The notes under the pieces: model-generated
Told to the model about the DNA's origin: nothing
Database searches by the model: none
What the model saw: only the letters and a program-made list of their open reading frames with translations
Origin: Sphingomonas sp. PAMC 26605
Lineage (GTDB): Bacteria > Pseudomonadota > Alphaproteobacteria > Sphingomonadales > Sphingomonadaceae
Reading direction: 5' to 3'
NCBI RefSeq assembly: GCF_000241485.1
Contig: NZ_JH584241.1
Span: forward strand, 2,534,428 to 2,598,427
DNA: 64,000 nt
In this document: piece by piece, positions 16,508 to 24,682 of the stretch
Layout of the letters: the number at the start of each line of letters is the position of its first letter
How positions within the stretch are numbered: the stretch's first letter is position 1
Program-made: the position numbers and the translations under genes

Positions 16508-19003
16508 TCAGCGCTTCGCCCGAGTCTGCTCACGCGTCAGGTCGATCGCGGCATTGGCGGCCAGGATGTACGCCGATGTCGTGCTCACCGTATATTCGTT
16601 CTCGAACCAGAGGAACGGCCAGTCGGTCTTCTGTTCGGGGAAATCGGGCTTGATGATGATCACCCCCGGCACCATCCCGCCCGGGATGAAGCTGTAATCG
16701 GCGCGATTGTGGCCGTATCCGATCAGCTTCGATTCGGTCCCGACCGTCGACACGAGCGAGAGGTTGGTCGCCGGGTGGCGCCCGAGGATATAGTCGAGCG
16801 CGTTGAGCGTATATTCGGGGCCGACGATTTCGGGGAAGGCCTTGTGCAGCAGATACATCGTGGTGCCGAAGGTGGCGACCTGGTTCGAGCCGGCCCATGA
16901 TCCCTCGCTGACCGGCACGCCGAACGGATTGCTGGCGAGCCCGGCATCGACCTTGGTCTTCGCCTGGCGGACCAGCGGCGCGAGCTGTGCGCGATAGTCC
17001 GCATCCATATAGGGGATCGCGCGCACCGCCGCGCCGCCCGCCCAATCGAACCGCTCGCGGATCGTCGGCAGCAGCTGCTGCAGGCGCTTGGTGTAGCGCG
17101 GATTGCCCTTGGTGGTCAGGATCAGCTCGACCGTCGCCATGACGTTGGCGACATTGGGCGAGCGCGGCGCGAATGCGGTTTCGCGGCCCGTGCCGCTGTC
17201 GGTCTGGACGGTCTGCTGCTTCGCCCACATCGCCTTGGCGGTGGCCAGCGCCTCGGCGGCCATTGCCGGGTCGAGGTCGCGCAGCGCGCGGCTCGCCCCG
17301 GCGAGCGCGCCCGCGACATAGAGATCATTGGCGGGGAGATCGGTGGTGAACGCCCAGCGATCGTCGGGCACGCCCGAATATTGGCCATTGCTGTCGAGTG
17401 GCCCGAGCTTGGAATCGTAGATCATCCGGTCGGTCTGCGAGCCGGCGTCGCCGAGATGCGCATATTGGCGCAATTCGGGGTCGACGATCCCGACGATCGC
17501 ATGGCCGAAGGTCTTGTACTGGGCGAGGAGCTGCAGCGTGCCGTGACGGATCTGTTGGAGCGAGTCCTGCACGCCGTCGGGCTTGCGGATCTCCACCGCG
17601 CGCGCGCGCTCGTCGATACTCGTCTCGTCCCAGTCGAGCCCGAACATCTCGCGGCCCCACACCAGATCGCGCACGACCCAGGCGTTGTCGGGCGTCTGGA
17701 TGTCATAGTCGCCGGCATCCTGCCAGCCGCCCACGTTGAGCCCCGGAATGTGCTCGCCCGCCTTGAACGGCGAATCGAGGTTCGGGCCCATCTTGTAGCC
17801 GTCGAAATGGACGTGGTTGGCGGGCGCCTGGCGCGCATCGTCGAGATGCGACGGCGATTGCCACACGCGATACTGCTCGCGCACGCCGACATGGTCCATC
17901 TGTTCGGCGAGGAATGTGTCGAGCGAGGTCTGCCAGATATGGCCATAGGCGTCGTCGGCGATGCGGAACGGGTTGGTCGTCTGTCCGGCGAAGGCGATGG
18001 CGTAGATGCCGGGGGTGCGCACGCTCGAAAAGTCGAACGCGGCGTAGCGGTAGCGCATCCATTTGCCACGCGGCTCGAGCTTCGCGCGCAGCACCGACTG
18101 CCGGCTGCCGTCGGAGGCGAGCTTGACGAGCTCGGCATCGGCGGGCGCAGCGAAATTCGGATCGAGCTCGATCAGCGCGACCTTGTTACGCCCCGGCGTA
18201 TACCCCGCCTGATTGAACGCCACGACAGGGGGACGCACCCAATCCTTGATGACGTTGGGGCGCACATGCCAGACGACCGCATTCTCCTTCGCGCCGGGTT
18301 GGATCAGCGAGCGCACGACGAACCAGCCGTTCTGCGCGCGGGCACGCGCGTCGTACAGCGCGAGCGGCGCGCCGTCCGAGGTGATCGTCACGCGCGTCGT
18401 CGGGTCTTCGGGCGACAGGGTGAGCGATTTGCCGCCCGATGCGAGCGGCAGCGGGTCGCCCGAGCCGTCCTTCGCCATCGGACCGACCGGGTGACGCGGG
18501 AAGAGGCCGGGGCCGCTGTCCATCAGATAGGTCTTGCCGAAATAGGCGGTCGGCAGGAAATCGAGGTTGAAGCCGGCCTTGCCCGCCATCGCCTGCGGCA
18601 GCGGCTGGTCGAGATCGACCGCGATGCGAAACCCCTGGCCCTCCGCGGTGACCTTCACCGTATAAGCGAGGTTCTGTTCCTTGAACGCGGAGCGCACCAC
18701 TATCTGATTGGGCTCGGCGCCGAGCGTCCGGCTGACGAACAGCGGCACCGGGCTCCATTGCTCGGGGGTCGGGCTTAGGCGGACCGCGCCATCGGTCGCG
18801 ATCCGGTTGCCGTGCAGGACGATCTGGATTCCCGCATTCTTCTCGTCGAAGAAGATCGGGCTGAATTCGTTCTGGTCGACGATCACGCTGAGACCCTGTG
18901 TCTCGAGCGTCTTGGCGGGGCTGACCGTAAGCGATTGCGCGTGGACGATAGAGGCGGAGGTGATGCTGGCGGTGGCGAGCAGTCCGATCAGGATCTTTTT
19001 CAT
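16508..19003 (-). CDS. GH9 family endoglucanase/xyloglucanase with N-terminal extension and Ig-like domain
   Basis: An 831-residue secreted GH9 enzyme. Signal peptide residues 1-22 (IVHAQ). Residues about 25-255 are a beta-rich extension I do not recognise. An Ig-like CelD_N domain follows at about 258-345 (VAFNQAGYTPGRNKVAL). The (alpha/alpha)6 catalytic domain has GGWQDAGDYD with D429 and D432, and the C-terminal acid Glu E803 in ENEYTVSTTSAYILAANAA. GH9 members cut beta-1,4-glucan or xyloglucan. ATG 19003 follows AAAGAGA. It is the last gene of the minus-strand run from 23874, 65 nt after GH43. Confidence 0.85.
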   Translation of the reverse strand: MKKILIGLLATASITSASIVHAQSLTVSPAKTLETQGLSVIVDQNEFSPIFFDEKNAGIQIVLHGNRIATDGAVRLSPTPEQWSPVPLFVSRTLGAEPNQIVVRSAFKEQNLAYTVKVTAEGQGFRIAVDLDQPLPQAMAGKAGFNLDFLPTAYFGKTYLMDSGPGLFPRHPVGPMAKDGSGDPLPLASGGKSLTLSPEDPTTRVTITSDGAPLALYDARARAQNGWFVVRSLIQPGAKENAVVWHVRPNVIKDWVRPPVVAFNQAGYTPGRNKVALIELDPNFAAPADAELVKLASDGSRQSVLRAKLEPRGKWMRYRYAAFDFSSVRTPGIYAIAFAGQTTNPFRIADDAYGHIWQTSLDTFLAEQMDHVGVREQYRVWQSPSHLDDARQAPANHVHFDGYKMGPNLDSPFKAGEHIPGLNVGGWQDAGDYDIQTPDNAWVVRDLVWGREMFGLDWDETSIDERARAVEIRKPDGVQDSLQQIRHGTLQLLAQYKTFGHAIVGIVDPELRQYAHLGDAGSQTDRMIYDSKLGPLDSNGQYSGVPDDRWAFTTDLPANDLYVAGALAGASRALRDLDPAMAAEALATAKAMWAKQQTVQTDSGTGRETAFAPRSPNVANVMATVELILTTKGNPRYTKRLQQLLPTIRERFDWAGGAAVRAIPYMDADYRAQLAPLVRQAKTKVDAGLASNPFGVPVSEGSWAGSNQVATFGTTMYLLHKAFPEIVGPEYTLNALDYILGRHPATNLSLVSTVGTESKLIGYGHNRADYSFIPGGMVPGVIIIKPDFPEQKTDWPFLWFENEYTVSTTSAYILAANAAIDLTREQTRAKR

Positions 19004-19068
19004 CGTGTCTCTTTGCGATGCGAGGGGCGGGGCGGCGGGCGCTTGGCGCGTCACGGCGTCTTGAAGGT

Positions 19069-20496
19069 TCAGCGTCCGGACGGGCTGGCGGGATCGAAGC
19101 GTGCGAGGGCGGGGGTGCTGGCGCCGATCGCGACCAGCGCCAGGGGGGCCTTCGCGCCGATCATCGTGCGCGGCGTGATCCGGTAGCTTCCATCGGTGAG
19201 CTGGTCGATCCGCCACAATTGTTCGGGCGCGCCGGTAAAGACGGGTACGGTGACGACCTCGTCGCCCGAGACCGCGAGCGCACGCCCAGTGCCGTTGATC
19301 GTGATCCTGTAATAGGGCGCACCGAAATAGCCGCCGGCGCCGTCCGCGGGCGCGATGCTCCACTGCTGGTGGGGGCGGATCAGATAGTCGCCCATGTCGA
19401 CCGCGATCGGGCCGGCCGGCCAGTGCGCCGCATCCTCTGCGAGCGTCTGGTTGGGGATCGGGCCGGTGGGCGCGCCGGGCACCGCGAAGAAGCTGCGGCG
19501 CGCATCGAATGCGATTCGCGTGTCGTCGACCGCCAGCTGCAGCGCGCCGCCGCTGCGTTCGGACTGGATCTCGTAGCTGCCGGGGCGAAGATTCTCGCCG
19601 CCGACCGGCCAGCCATCGCGCCATAGCAACGGCTGGATCGCGAGCACGCTGCGGCCGCCGCGGTCCATATCGGCTTCGTAATGCATCGAGAATTTCTGAA
19701 GCCCGTCACCCAGATCGATCAGCCCGAAATGGCCGGGGCCGTACGCGCGCCCGCGGCCTGCGACGACCAGTCTGCCGCCACCCTTGAGCAGCGGCACGCC
19801 GATATGGTCGACGAACGGCCCGGTCGGCGTGCGCGAGCGGCCGACGCGGATGTTGTACGAGGAGTTAGGGCCGTCGCAGCACGTGCCGTGCGTGCCGAGC
19901 AGATAATACCACCCATCGCGGTACAACAACGCGGTGGCTTCCATGTCGATCGCCACATCGACCGGCTGGTTGCCCGGCAGACGCGCGCCGGTCTCGGGAT
20001 CGAGCTCGACCATGCGGATATAGCCGAAATAGGTGCCGTAGCTCAGCCAGAGCCGCCCCTCGGCGGAAAGGAAAGCAGGGTCGATCGCATCGGCGTCTTC
20101 GACCCCGTCGCTCGATGCCACGGTGCCGACGTCATGATAGCCGAAGGCGGGCGATTTGGGATCGAGCGAGTGGGTCCACATCACCTTGACGAGGCTCGCA
20201 TGGCCGCCGTTCATCCCGCCGCCGCCGACCGCATAAGCGACGTAATAGCGATCGCCGAGCTTGATGATGTCGGGCGCGACGCCGCCGCCGGGGCGGATTC
20301 CGCCGCTGTGCCAGGTCCAGCCGTCGTCGGACACCAGCCCGCCGCGGCCGGTGCCGAAAGTATAGTATTTCCCGTCCGACAGCGCGATCGTCGATGGATC
20401 ATGGATGAAGGGTTCGCCCGCGAGCTGCGCGCTCGCAGCGCCGGGCAGCGCGAGCAGGGCCAGGAGCGAGGCGGCGCGTAGCGCGGTCGAGGTCAT
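19069..20496 (-). CDS. GH43 family arabinan endo-1,5-alpha-L-arabinosidase-like enzyme
   Basis: A 475-residue secreted five-bladed propeller enzyme. Signal peptide residues 1-23. The three GH43 acidic residues are visible: base D33 (FIHDPS), pKa-modulating D139 (DAIDPAF) and acid E186 (IDMEATAL). The C-terminal quarter (QQWSIAP ... RITINGTGRALAV ... QLWRI) looks like a ricin/lectin-type or family-specific beta domain, possibly carbohydrate-binding. It probably trims arabinose chains from arabinan or arabinoxylan. The ATG overlaps the stop of the upstream 243-residue gene (ATGA), showing translational coupling in the operon. Confidence 0.85.
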   Translation of the reverse strand: MTSTALRAASLLALLALPGAASAQLAGEPFIHDPSTIALSDGKYYTFGTGRGGLVSDDGWTWHSGGIRPGGGVAPDIIKLGDRYYVAYAVGGGGMNGGHASLVKVMWTHSLDPKSPAFGYHDVGTVASSDGVEDADAIDPAFLSAEGRLWLSYGTYFGYIRMVELDPETGARLPGNQPVDVAIDMEATALLYRDGWYYLLGTHGTCCDGPNSSYNIRVGRSRTPTGPFVDHIGVPLLKGGGRLVVAGRGRAYGPGHFGLIDLGDGLQKFSMHYEADMDRGGRSVLAIQPLLWRDGWPVGGENLRPGSYEIQSERSGGALQLAVDDTRIAFDARRSFFAVPGAPTGPIPNQTLAEDAAHWPAGPIAVDMGDYLIRPHQQWSIAPADGAGGYFGAPYYRITINGTGRALAVSGDEVVTVPVFTGAPEQLWRIDQLTDGSYRITPRTMIGAKAPLALVAIGASTPALARFDPASPSGR

Positions 20497-21224
20497 GAAC
20501 GGCTCCCGCGCGGATCAGCAAAGGTCGTGGTGAGGTCGCGGATCGGCTGTCCCTCGGCATCGAGCAAGCGGACGCAGAAATCGCTCAGCCCCGGGCCGTT
20601 GATCACCGCGCCGCGGATGACGTTGCGGCCCTTGTGCAGCGTCAGCGGCCTGGAGAGGACATCGTCCATCACCATCCGCCGATCGCCGAACAGGCCGGCG
20701 GCGGCGGTGCCGTTGACCCACCACATCGACGCCGAGTTCGAGCCCACCGCGAGGCGCACCCCGCGCATCTCGCGCGGCGCATCGACCACCGTCGTCGCCC
20801 AGAAGATCACGCCATAGACCGGCTTGCCGAGCCCCTGCGCGAAGTTGAACAGCTTGACGTCGAACAGGCTCGTGTCGAGCGCATGCCAGCGCAGCGGCGT
20901 ACCCGCTTGCAGCGCGCCGTCGCGTGGAACGGCATCGACCTGTCCCGCGGGCAGCGATTGCGTCAGCGCGGTGCGGACATAGTCCGCGGTGAAGCCGGCG
21001 TTGCTGCGGTTGGGCTTGGCGATCGGCTCGAGCAGCAGCCAGCGTTGCACGAAGCCGTCCGCGTCGGTCGCCTTGGGCCGGGCGCCGGCCGGTGTGAAGA
21101 AGGGGGCCAGGCCGGTGGCGGCGGCCGGGGTATCGGGCGCGGCCCACGCCGGCTGCGACAGCGCGAGCGCCATTGCGACCAGCGGGAAATCGGCAACCAG
21201 CGCGGTCCGAAGCCTTGCCATCAT
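20493..21224 (-). CDS. Secreted protein of unknown function with jelly-roll-like pattern
   Basis: A 243-residue exported protein (signal peptide ending PAWAA). I do not recognise a family with certainty. Features are an N-terminal FVQRWLLLEPI motif, many aromatic residues, and a C-terminal half (GVIFWATTVVDAPREM, SMWWVNG, LHKGRNVIRGAVINGPG) typical of galactose-binding jelly-roll modules fused to some esterases and glycosidases. No catalytic motif is apparent. It overlaps the upstream hydrolase (ATGA at 21221-21224) and the downstream GH43 (ATGA), so it is embedded in the operon. A stand-alone carbohydrate-binding protein or an esterase partner is the likeliest role, by context only. Confidence 0.7.
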   Translation of the reverse strand: MMARLRTALVADFPLVAMALALSQPAWAAPDTPAAATGLAPFFTPAGARPKATDADGFVQRWLLLEPIAKPNRSNAGFTADYVRTALTQSLPAGQVDAVPRDGALQAGTPLRWHALDTSLFDVKLFNFAQGLGKPVYGVIFWATTVVDAPREMRGVRLAVGSNSASMWWVNGTAAAGLFGDRRMVMDDVLSRPLTLHKGRNVIRGAVINGPGLSDFCVRLLDAEGQPIRDLTTTFADPRGSRS

Positions 21225-22171
21225 CGCTGTCCTGCCGTGAGCGTTGATTGCGGGCGCGGTTCGGTGGAGATGCCGCTCATCTCGAGCCAGCGGAGAAAGG
21301 CGTCGAACCAGCCCAGACTGGTCGTGCCGGTCTTGCCCAGGCCGAAGCCGTGCCCGCCTTCCCCGTACAGATGGAACTCGACCGGCCGCCCCGCTTGCTG
21401 CCAGGAATCGATCAACCCGAGCCCTTTCCGCGCGAACAGCGGGTCGTCCGCGGCGAGCACCGCGAACAGCGGCGGCGCATCGGGGCGGACGGTGACCGCT
21501 TCCATCGATCCGTAGATCGGCGCGATGAACGCCGGCCGCAGTTCGGGCGCCGTCACCGCGACCGCCATTGTCGTCATCGCGCCCGCGGAGAACCCCATCA
21601 TCCCGACACGCGCGGGGTCGATATGCCATTCGCGCGCATGGCCGCGCACCAGCGCGAAAGCCGCGCGCGCGTCGGCGATCGGATCGGCGAGACCCGCGGC
21701 CGCTTGATCGGGCCGCAACCGCGTATCGGAACGGCCCGCGCTGGCGAACATCGCGGTCACCGCTTGCTCGAACTGCGGCATCCCGGCGGGGGTCGGCTTG
21801 AGCCGGTATTTGAGGACGAAGGCGGCGATCCCATGGTCGGCGAGCGCGCGCGCGACGCGCCAGCCTTCATTCTCCATCGACAGCATCAGGAAGCCGCCGC
21901 CGGGCGCGACGATCACCGCCGCGCCGCTCGCCCGCGCGGGGTCGGGCAGGAACGGCGTCAGCGTCGCCGTGCTGACATTGCGCGTCATCGCGACACCGTA
22001 TTGGCGGAACCACGCTTCGGGGGCGGCCGAGCCCTGCACGCCGCCGGTGTGCAGCGCGATCGCGCCCGGTTCAGGTGGCGCTGCCATCGGGAGCATCCGC
22101 GCGTCCTGCGCCTGCGCCGGCGGCGTCGCGAGCAGCGCCGCCACCAGCAGCGCGGTCAGTCGTATTTCCAT
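21221..22171 (-). CDS. Secreted alpha/beta-hydrolase (acetylxylan-esterase-like)
   Basis: A 316-residue exported esterase, paralogous to the one at 223-1107. The signal peptide ends PAQAQ. Motifs are VIVAPGGGFLML (oxyanion), FVLKYRL, nucleophile elbow MMGFSAGAMT, the late Asp region LAADDPLF and the catalytic His in YGEGGHGFGLG. ATG 22171 is preferred over ATG 22177 because GAGGGGA lies about 6 nt before it. Its stop overlaps the next ATG. It is the second gene of the operon starting at 23874. Deacetylation of xylan or another plant glycan is inferred. Confidence 0.82.
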   Translation of the reverse strand: MEIRLTALLVAALLATPPAQAQDARMLPMAAPPEPGAIALHTGGVQGSAAPEAWFRQYGVAMTRNVSTATLTPFLPDPARASGAAVIVAPGGGFLMLSMENEGWRVARALADHGIAAFVLKYRLKPTPAGMPQFEQAVTAMFASAGRSDTRLRPDQAAAGLADPIADARAAFALVRGHAREWHIDPARVGMMGFSAGAMTTMAVAVTAPELRPAFIAPIYGSMEAVTVRPDAPPLFAVLAADDPLFARKGLGLIDSWQQAGRPVEFHLYGEGGHGFGLGKTGTTSLGWFDAFLRWLEMSGISTEPRPQSTLTAGQR

Positions 22172-22218
22172 GCCCATTCCCCTCAGCAGGTCTTTTCGGC
22201 GCCGTACGGACATCGCTC

Positions 22219-23874
22219 TCAGGCGAGCAGAATGCGGCGTGCTTCGCCTTCGGGATCGTCGACCATCCGGCAGTGATCGTCGAACACCATCGTCTGGCAG
22301 CGCACCGGATCGCTGGGTGTCCAGGCGAGGCCGGGCTGGCTAGGGTTGCCGGTTCGCGCGAACGTTGCCCAGGCCGTGCTCATCGTCCGGGCGAGCCGCT
22401 GCGCCGCGGGGGTGTTTCCCGTCGCCTGATCGCAGCGCGCGGCATTGTCGAAGCAGAAGGCGAGGTCGGCGGTGTGCCATGCCCCGGCCACGCCATCGAG
22501 CTGCGGCGACTGCCACTGGAACAGATATTGATAGACCGGCGCGCCGCCTTGGTCGTGCTTCAGCTTGACCATCTGCTGGACGCGGTTGCGCGCGGCGAGC
22601 CCCTGGACGCCATAGGATAAAGTGCGGATCGCCTTTTCCGGATGCGCACGCTTCATCGCCGCGATCAGAGCATCGGCCTTCGCACCGCCGAACTTCTTGG
22701 TCAGGTCAGCGCGCCATTCGGTCTCGCTCGGGTTCGAGCCGAAGCCCATGCCTTCCTCGCTGACATTGCCGATCATCACCGGCACGGCGCGGGATATTGG
22801 CGGCGCGACGTCGGAATAGGACCGCAGCTCGATCACCTTGCCGTCGAGTGTCGGCCCCCAGCCGACGCGTGGCGTGGCCGATGGTCCCGGCATCGCGCCC
22901 GCCGGGCCGTTGATCTGCGCCGCCACTTTCTGGCCGGCGGTGTACAGCGTGTTCCAGTCGGCCTTCTGCAACGCCGTGATGTCCTTCGCGCCAATGCCGA
23001 GCTCACGGATTAGCCGCCGCGCGAAGTCGCGTGACTGCTCGGCGGTCGGCAGTGCCCCGCCGCCGCCCGACTGGACCGCCGCACGGTGGATCATGCCCTT
23101 GCCGCCCGGCATGCCGAGCAGGGTCGTCACCTTCGAGCCGCCGCCGGACTGGCCGTAGATCATGACGCAATCGGGATCGCCCCCGAAGGCGGCGATATTG
23201 TCCCGCACCCAGCGCAACGCGGCCAGGCAGTCGGTCATGCTGACGTTGACCGACTCTTCATAGGCGGCGCCCCCGACCTCGGTGAGATCGAGGAAGCCGA
23301 GCACGTTGAGCCGGTGGTTGATCGAAACCTGCACCACGTCGTGATTGCGCGCCATCTGCGCGCCATCGTGCGAGGCGAGTTCGTAGGACGAGCCGAAACT
23401 GTACCCACCGCCGTGGAAATAGACCATGACCGGGTGCTTGCCGCTCAGCGCCGGTGTCCAGACGTTGAGCTTGAGCATGTCCTCGCCGAGGAACCCGTCG
23501 GTCCATTGCTGCAGGAAGGTGTGCTCGACCGCGCGGAACGGATGGAGCGTCTGCGGGCAATTGGCGCCGTATGCGAGCGTATTGAGCGGCTCGCTCCAGC
23601 GCGCCGGTGGCTTCGCGGCAAGCCAGCGGTTCTCGCCGCCGGTGTCGGCGCCATAAGGGATACCCTTGAAGGTGAACACCGCGTCGGCGACATAGCCGCG
23701 CACTGGCCCGTATTGCGTCCGCGCGACTGCGTCGGGCGGCGTCGTGCAGCTTCCAGCGCGCTGCGCCGTCATGGCGCCGGCGGCGGGTGCGAAGCCAAGG
23801 GGGATGCCGAGACCGGCCACGGCCGAGCCGAACAGCGCATCACGCCGGCGAACGAGGGGCCCGGTTTCAGACAT
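22219..23874 (-). CDS. Type-B carboxylesterase, Tat-like export signal
   Basis: A 551-residue carboxylesterase of the cholinesterase/para-nitrobenzyl esterase family. The N-terminus has RRRDALFGSAVAGLG, resembling a Tat signal. Family blocks are FKGIPYGADTGG, EDMLKLNVWTP, VMVYFHGGGYSFGSS (oxyanion) and the nucleophile Ser in IYGQSGGGSKV; the C-terminal His lies near GAWHTADLAFCF. AGGAGA precedes ATG 23874. It leads a five-gene minus-strand operon (carboxylesterase, hydrolase, unknown, GH43, GH9). Two candidate operators lie within 135 nt upstream. Likely substrates are acyl esters of plant cell wall. Confidence 0.85.
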   Translation of the reverse strand: MSETGPLVRRRDALFGSAVAGLGIPLGFAPAAGAMTAQRAGSCTTPPDAVARTQYGPVRGYVADAVFTFKGIPYGADTGGENRWLAAKPPARWSEPLNTLAYGANCPQTLHPFRAVEHTFLQQWTDGFLGEDMLKLNVWTPALSGKHPVMVYFHGGGYSFGSSYELASHDGAQMARNHDVVQVSINHRLNVLGFLDLTEVGGAAYEESVNVSMTDCLAALRWVRDNIAAFGGDPDCVMIYGQSGGGSKVTTLLGMPGGKGMIHRAAVQSGGGGALPTAEQSRDFARRLIRELGIGAKDITALQKADWNTLYTAGQKVAAQINGPAGAMPGPSATPRVGWGPTLDGKVIELRSYSDVAPPISRAVPVMIGNVSEEGMGFGSNPSETEWRADLTKKFGGAKADALIAAMKRAHPEKAIRTLSYGVQGLAARNRVQQMVKLKHDQGGAPVYQYLFQWQSPQLDGVAGAWHTADLAFCFDNAARCDQATGNTPAAQRLARTMSTAWATFARTGNPSQPGLAWTPSDPVRCQTMVFDDHCRMVDDPEGEARRILLA

Positions 23875-23942
23875 CCAATCTCCTGTCGATCGTCGTTTCC
23901 GTGCCGACGTTTCTCTTATGTGCCGATGCGCCGATCGCGCTT

Positions 23943-23956
23943 TGTTAGCGTTACCG
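23943..23956. promoter_or_regulatory. xyl-box-like operator upstream of the esterase-GH43-GH9 operon
   Basis: TGTTAGCGTTACCG; its reverse complement CGGTAACGCTAACA matches 12 of 14 positions of the recalled XylR xyl-box. It lies 69 nt upstream of the carboxylesterase start. See also 1151 and 11536. Confidence 0.55.
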
Positions 23957-23996
23957 GTGATTCGAGACGCTAGGCTCGGGGCTGCTTACGCGTCAA

Positions 23997-24007
23997 TAGT
24001 CGGACAA
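23997..24007. promoter_or_regulatory. TAGnC[A/G]GACAA motif upstream of the esterase-GH43-GH9 operon
   Basis: TAGTCGGACAA, the same pseudo-palindrome as at 4839 and 13426, 123 nt before the carboxylesterase start and 41 nt beyond the xyl-box-like site. The remaining stretch up to 24530 holds no gene I can support. Confidence 0.45.
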
Positions 24008-24532
24008 CAAAAGACGTGTCGACGGGCGTCCCGGCCGTCATTTCATCAATACGTCGGCTCGTCGGATCGGGGCGCGCGATGCGGCGAGTCCGCTCTGCCG
24101 GGAATCGGTCATTGGCATCCCTCACGAGCGAACGGGTTCGTCGGAAGCTTTAATCGTCGCTTGCCCGACGCGTATTCGATCGAGCAATGTGGTGTCATCG
24201 CCGGCTGCGAGCGGGCAGGCGGAGCCAACCGCCCGTGCGGTCCGCAGATGGGACGATATGGGAACGGCAGAGCCGCCATACTTTCGTTGCAGATCCATTC
24301 GACTTTGGTCGAAGCGAACGCAGATAGAAATCGCTCGCTTCCCGTCACTATCGCATACTCGACCGGCAGATCGGCGCGGTGTTGGTCTGCGAAACGTCGG
24401 CCGAACGCGCGGACATAGCGACAGTCCGGCAAGAGCGTCGGGTTCAGGTGGAGAAGCATATGCACGTTAGTATTTGACAAAAAACGATATTAAGACGCGG
24501 CGAGCAGCGTCTCATCAGGAATCGAAAACTCC

Positions 24533-24552
24533 TTTTCCGGGATAACGGAAAA
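24533..24552. repeat. Inverted repeat in the AT-rich region upstream of the adhesin gene
   Basis: TTTTCCG and CGGAAAA flank the 6-nt loop GGATAA. It lies about 130 nt before the adhesin start, within a stretch (24470-24660) clearly richer in A+T than its surroundings. It may be an operator or a leader hairpin. No -35/-10 pair with proper spacing could be assigned with confidence. Confidence 0.4.
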
Positions 24553-24682
24553 CGGAGGCGGAGTTGTTTTATGTTCACGAGAAGTATTGGCGTCAAATCA
24601 TGATTAAAATAGCCAATAAAACCTGTTAAGAATTTGGTATTGATGGCTTCTCATGCTGCCGACTCCCACGAGGAGAGTCAGT

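Noticed and set aside
24109..24480. 123-codon minus-strand frame in the gap before the adhesin
   Set aside because: No ribosome-binding site, no family features and mixed codon use; left unannotated.
24474..24493. TTGACA followed by TATTAA as a promoter
   Set aside because: Spacing is only 8 nt, too short for a sigma-70 promoter.
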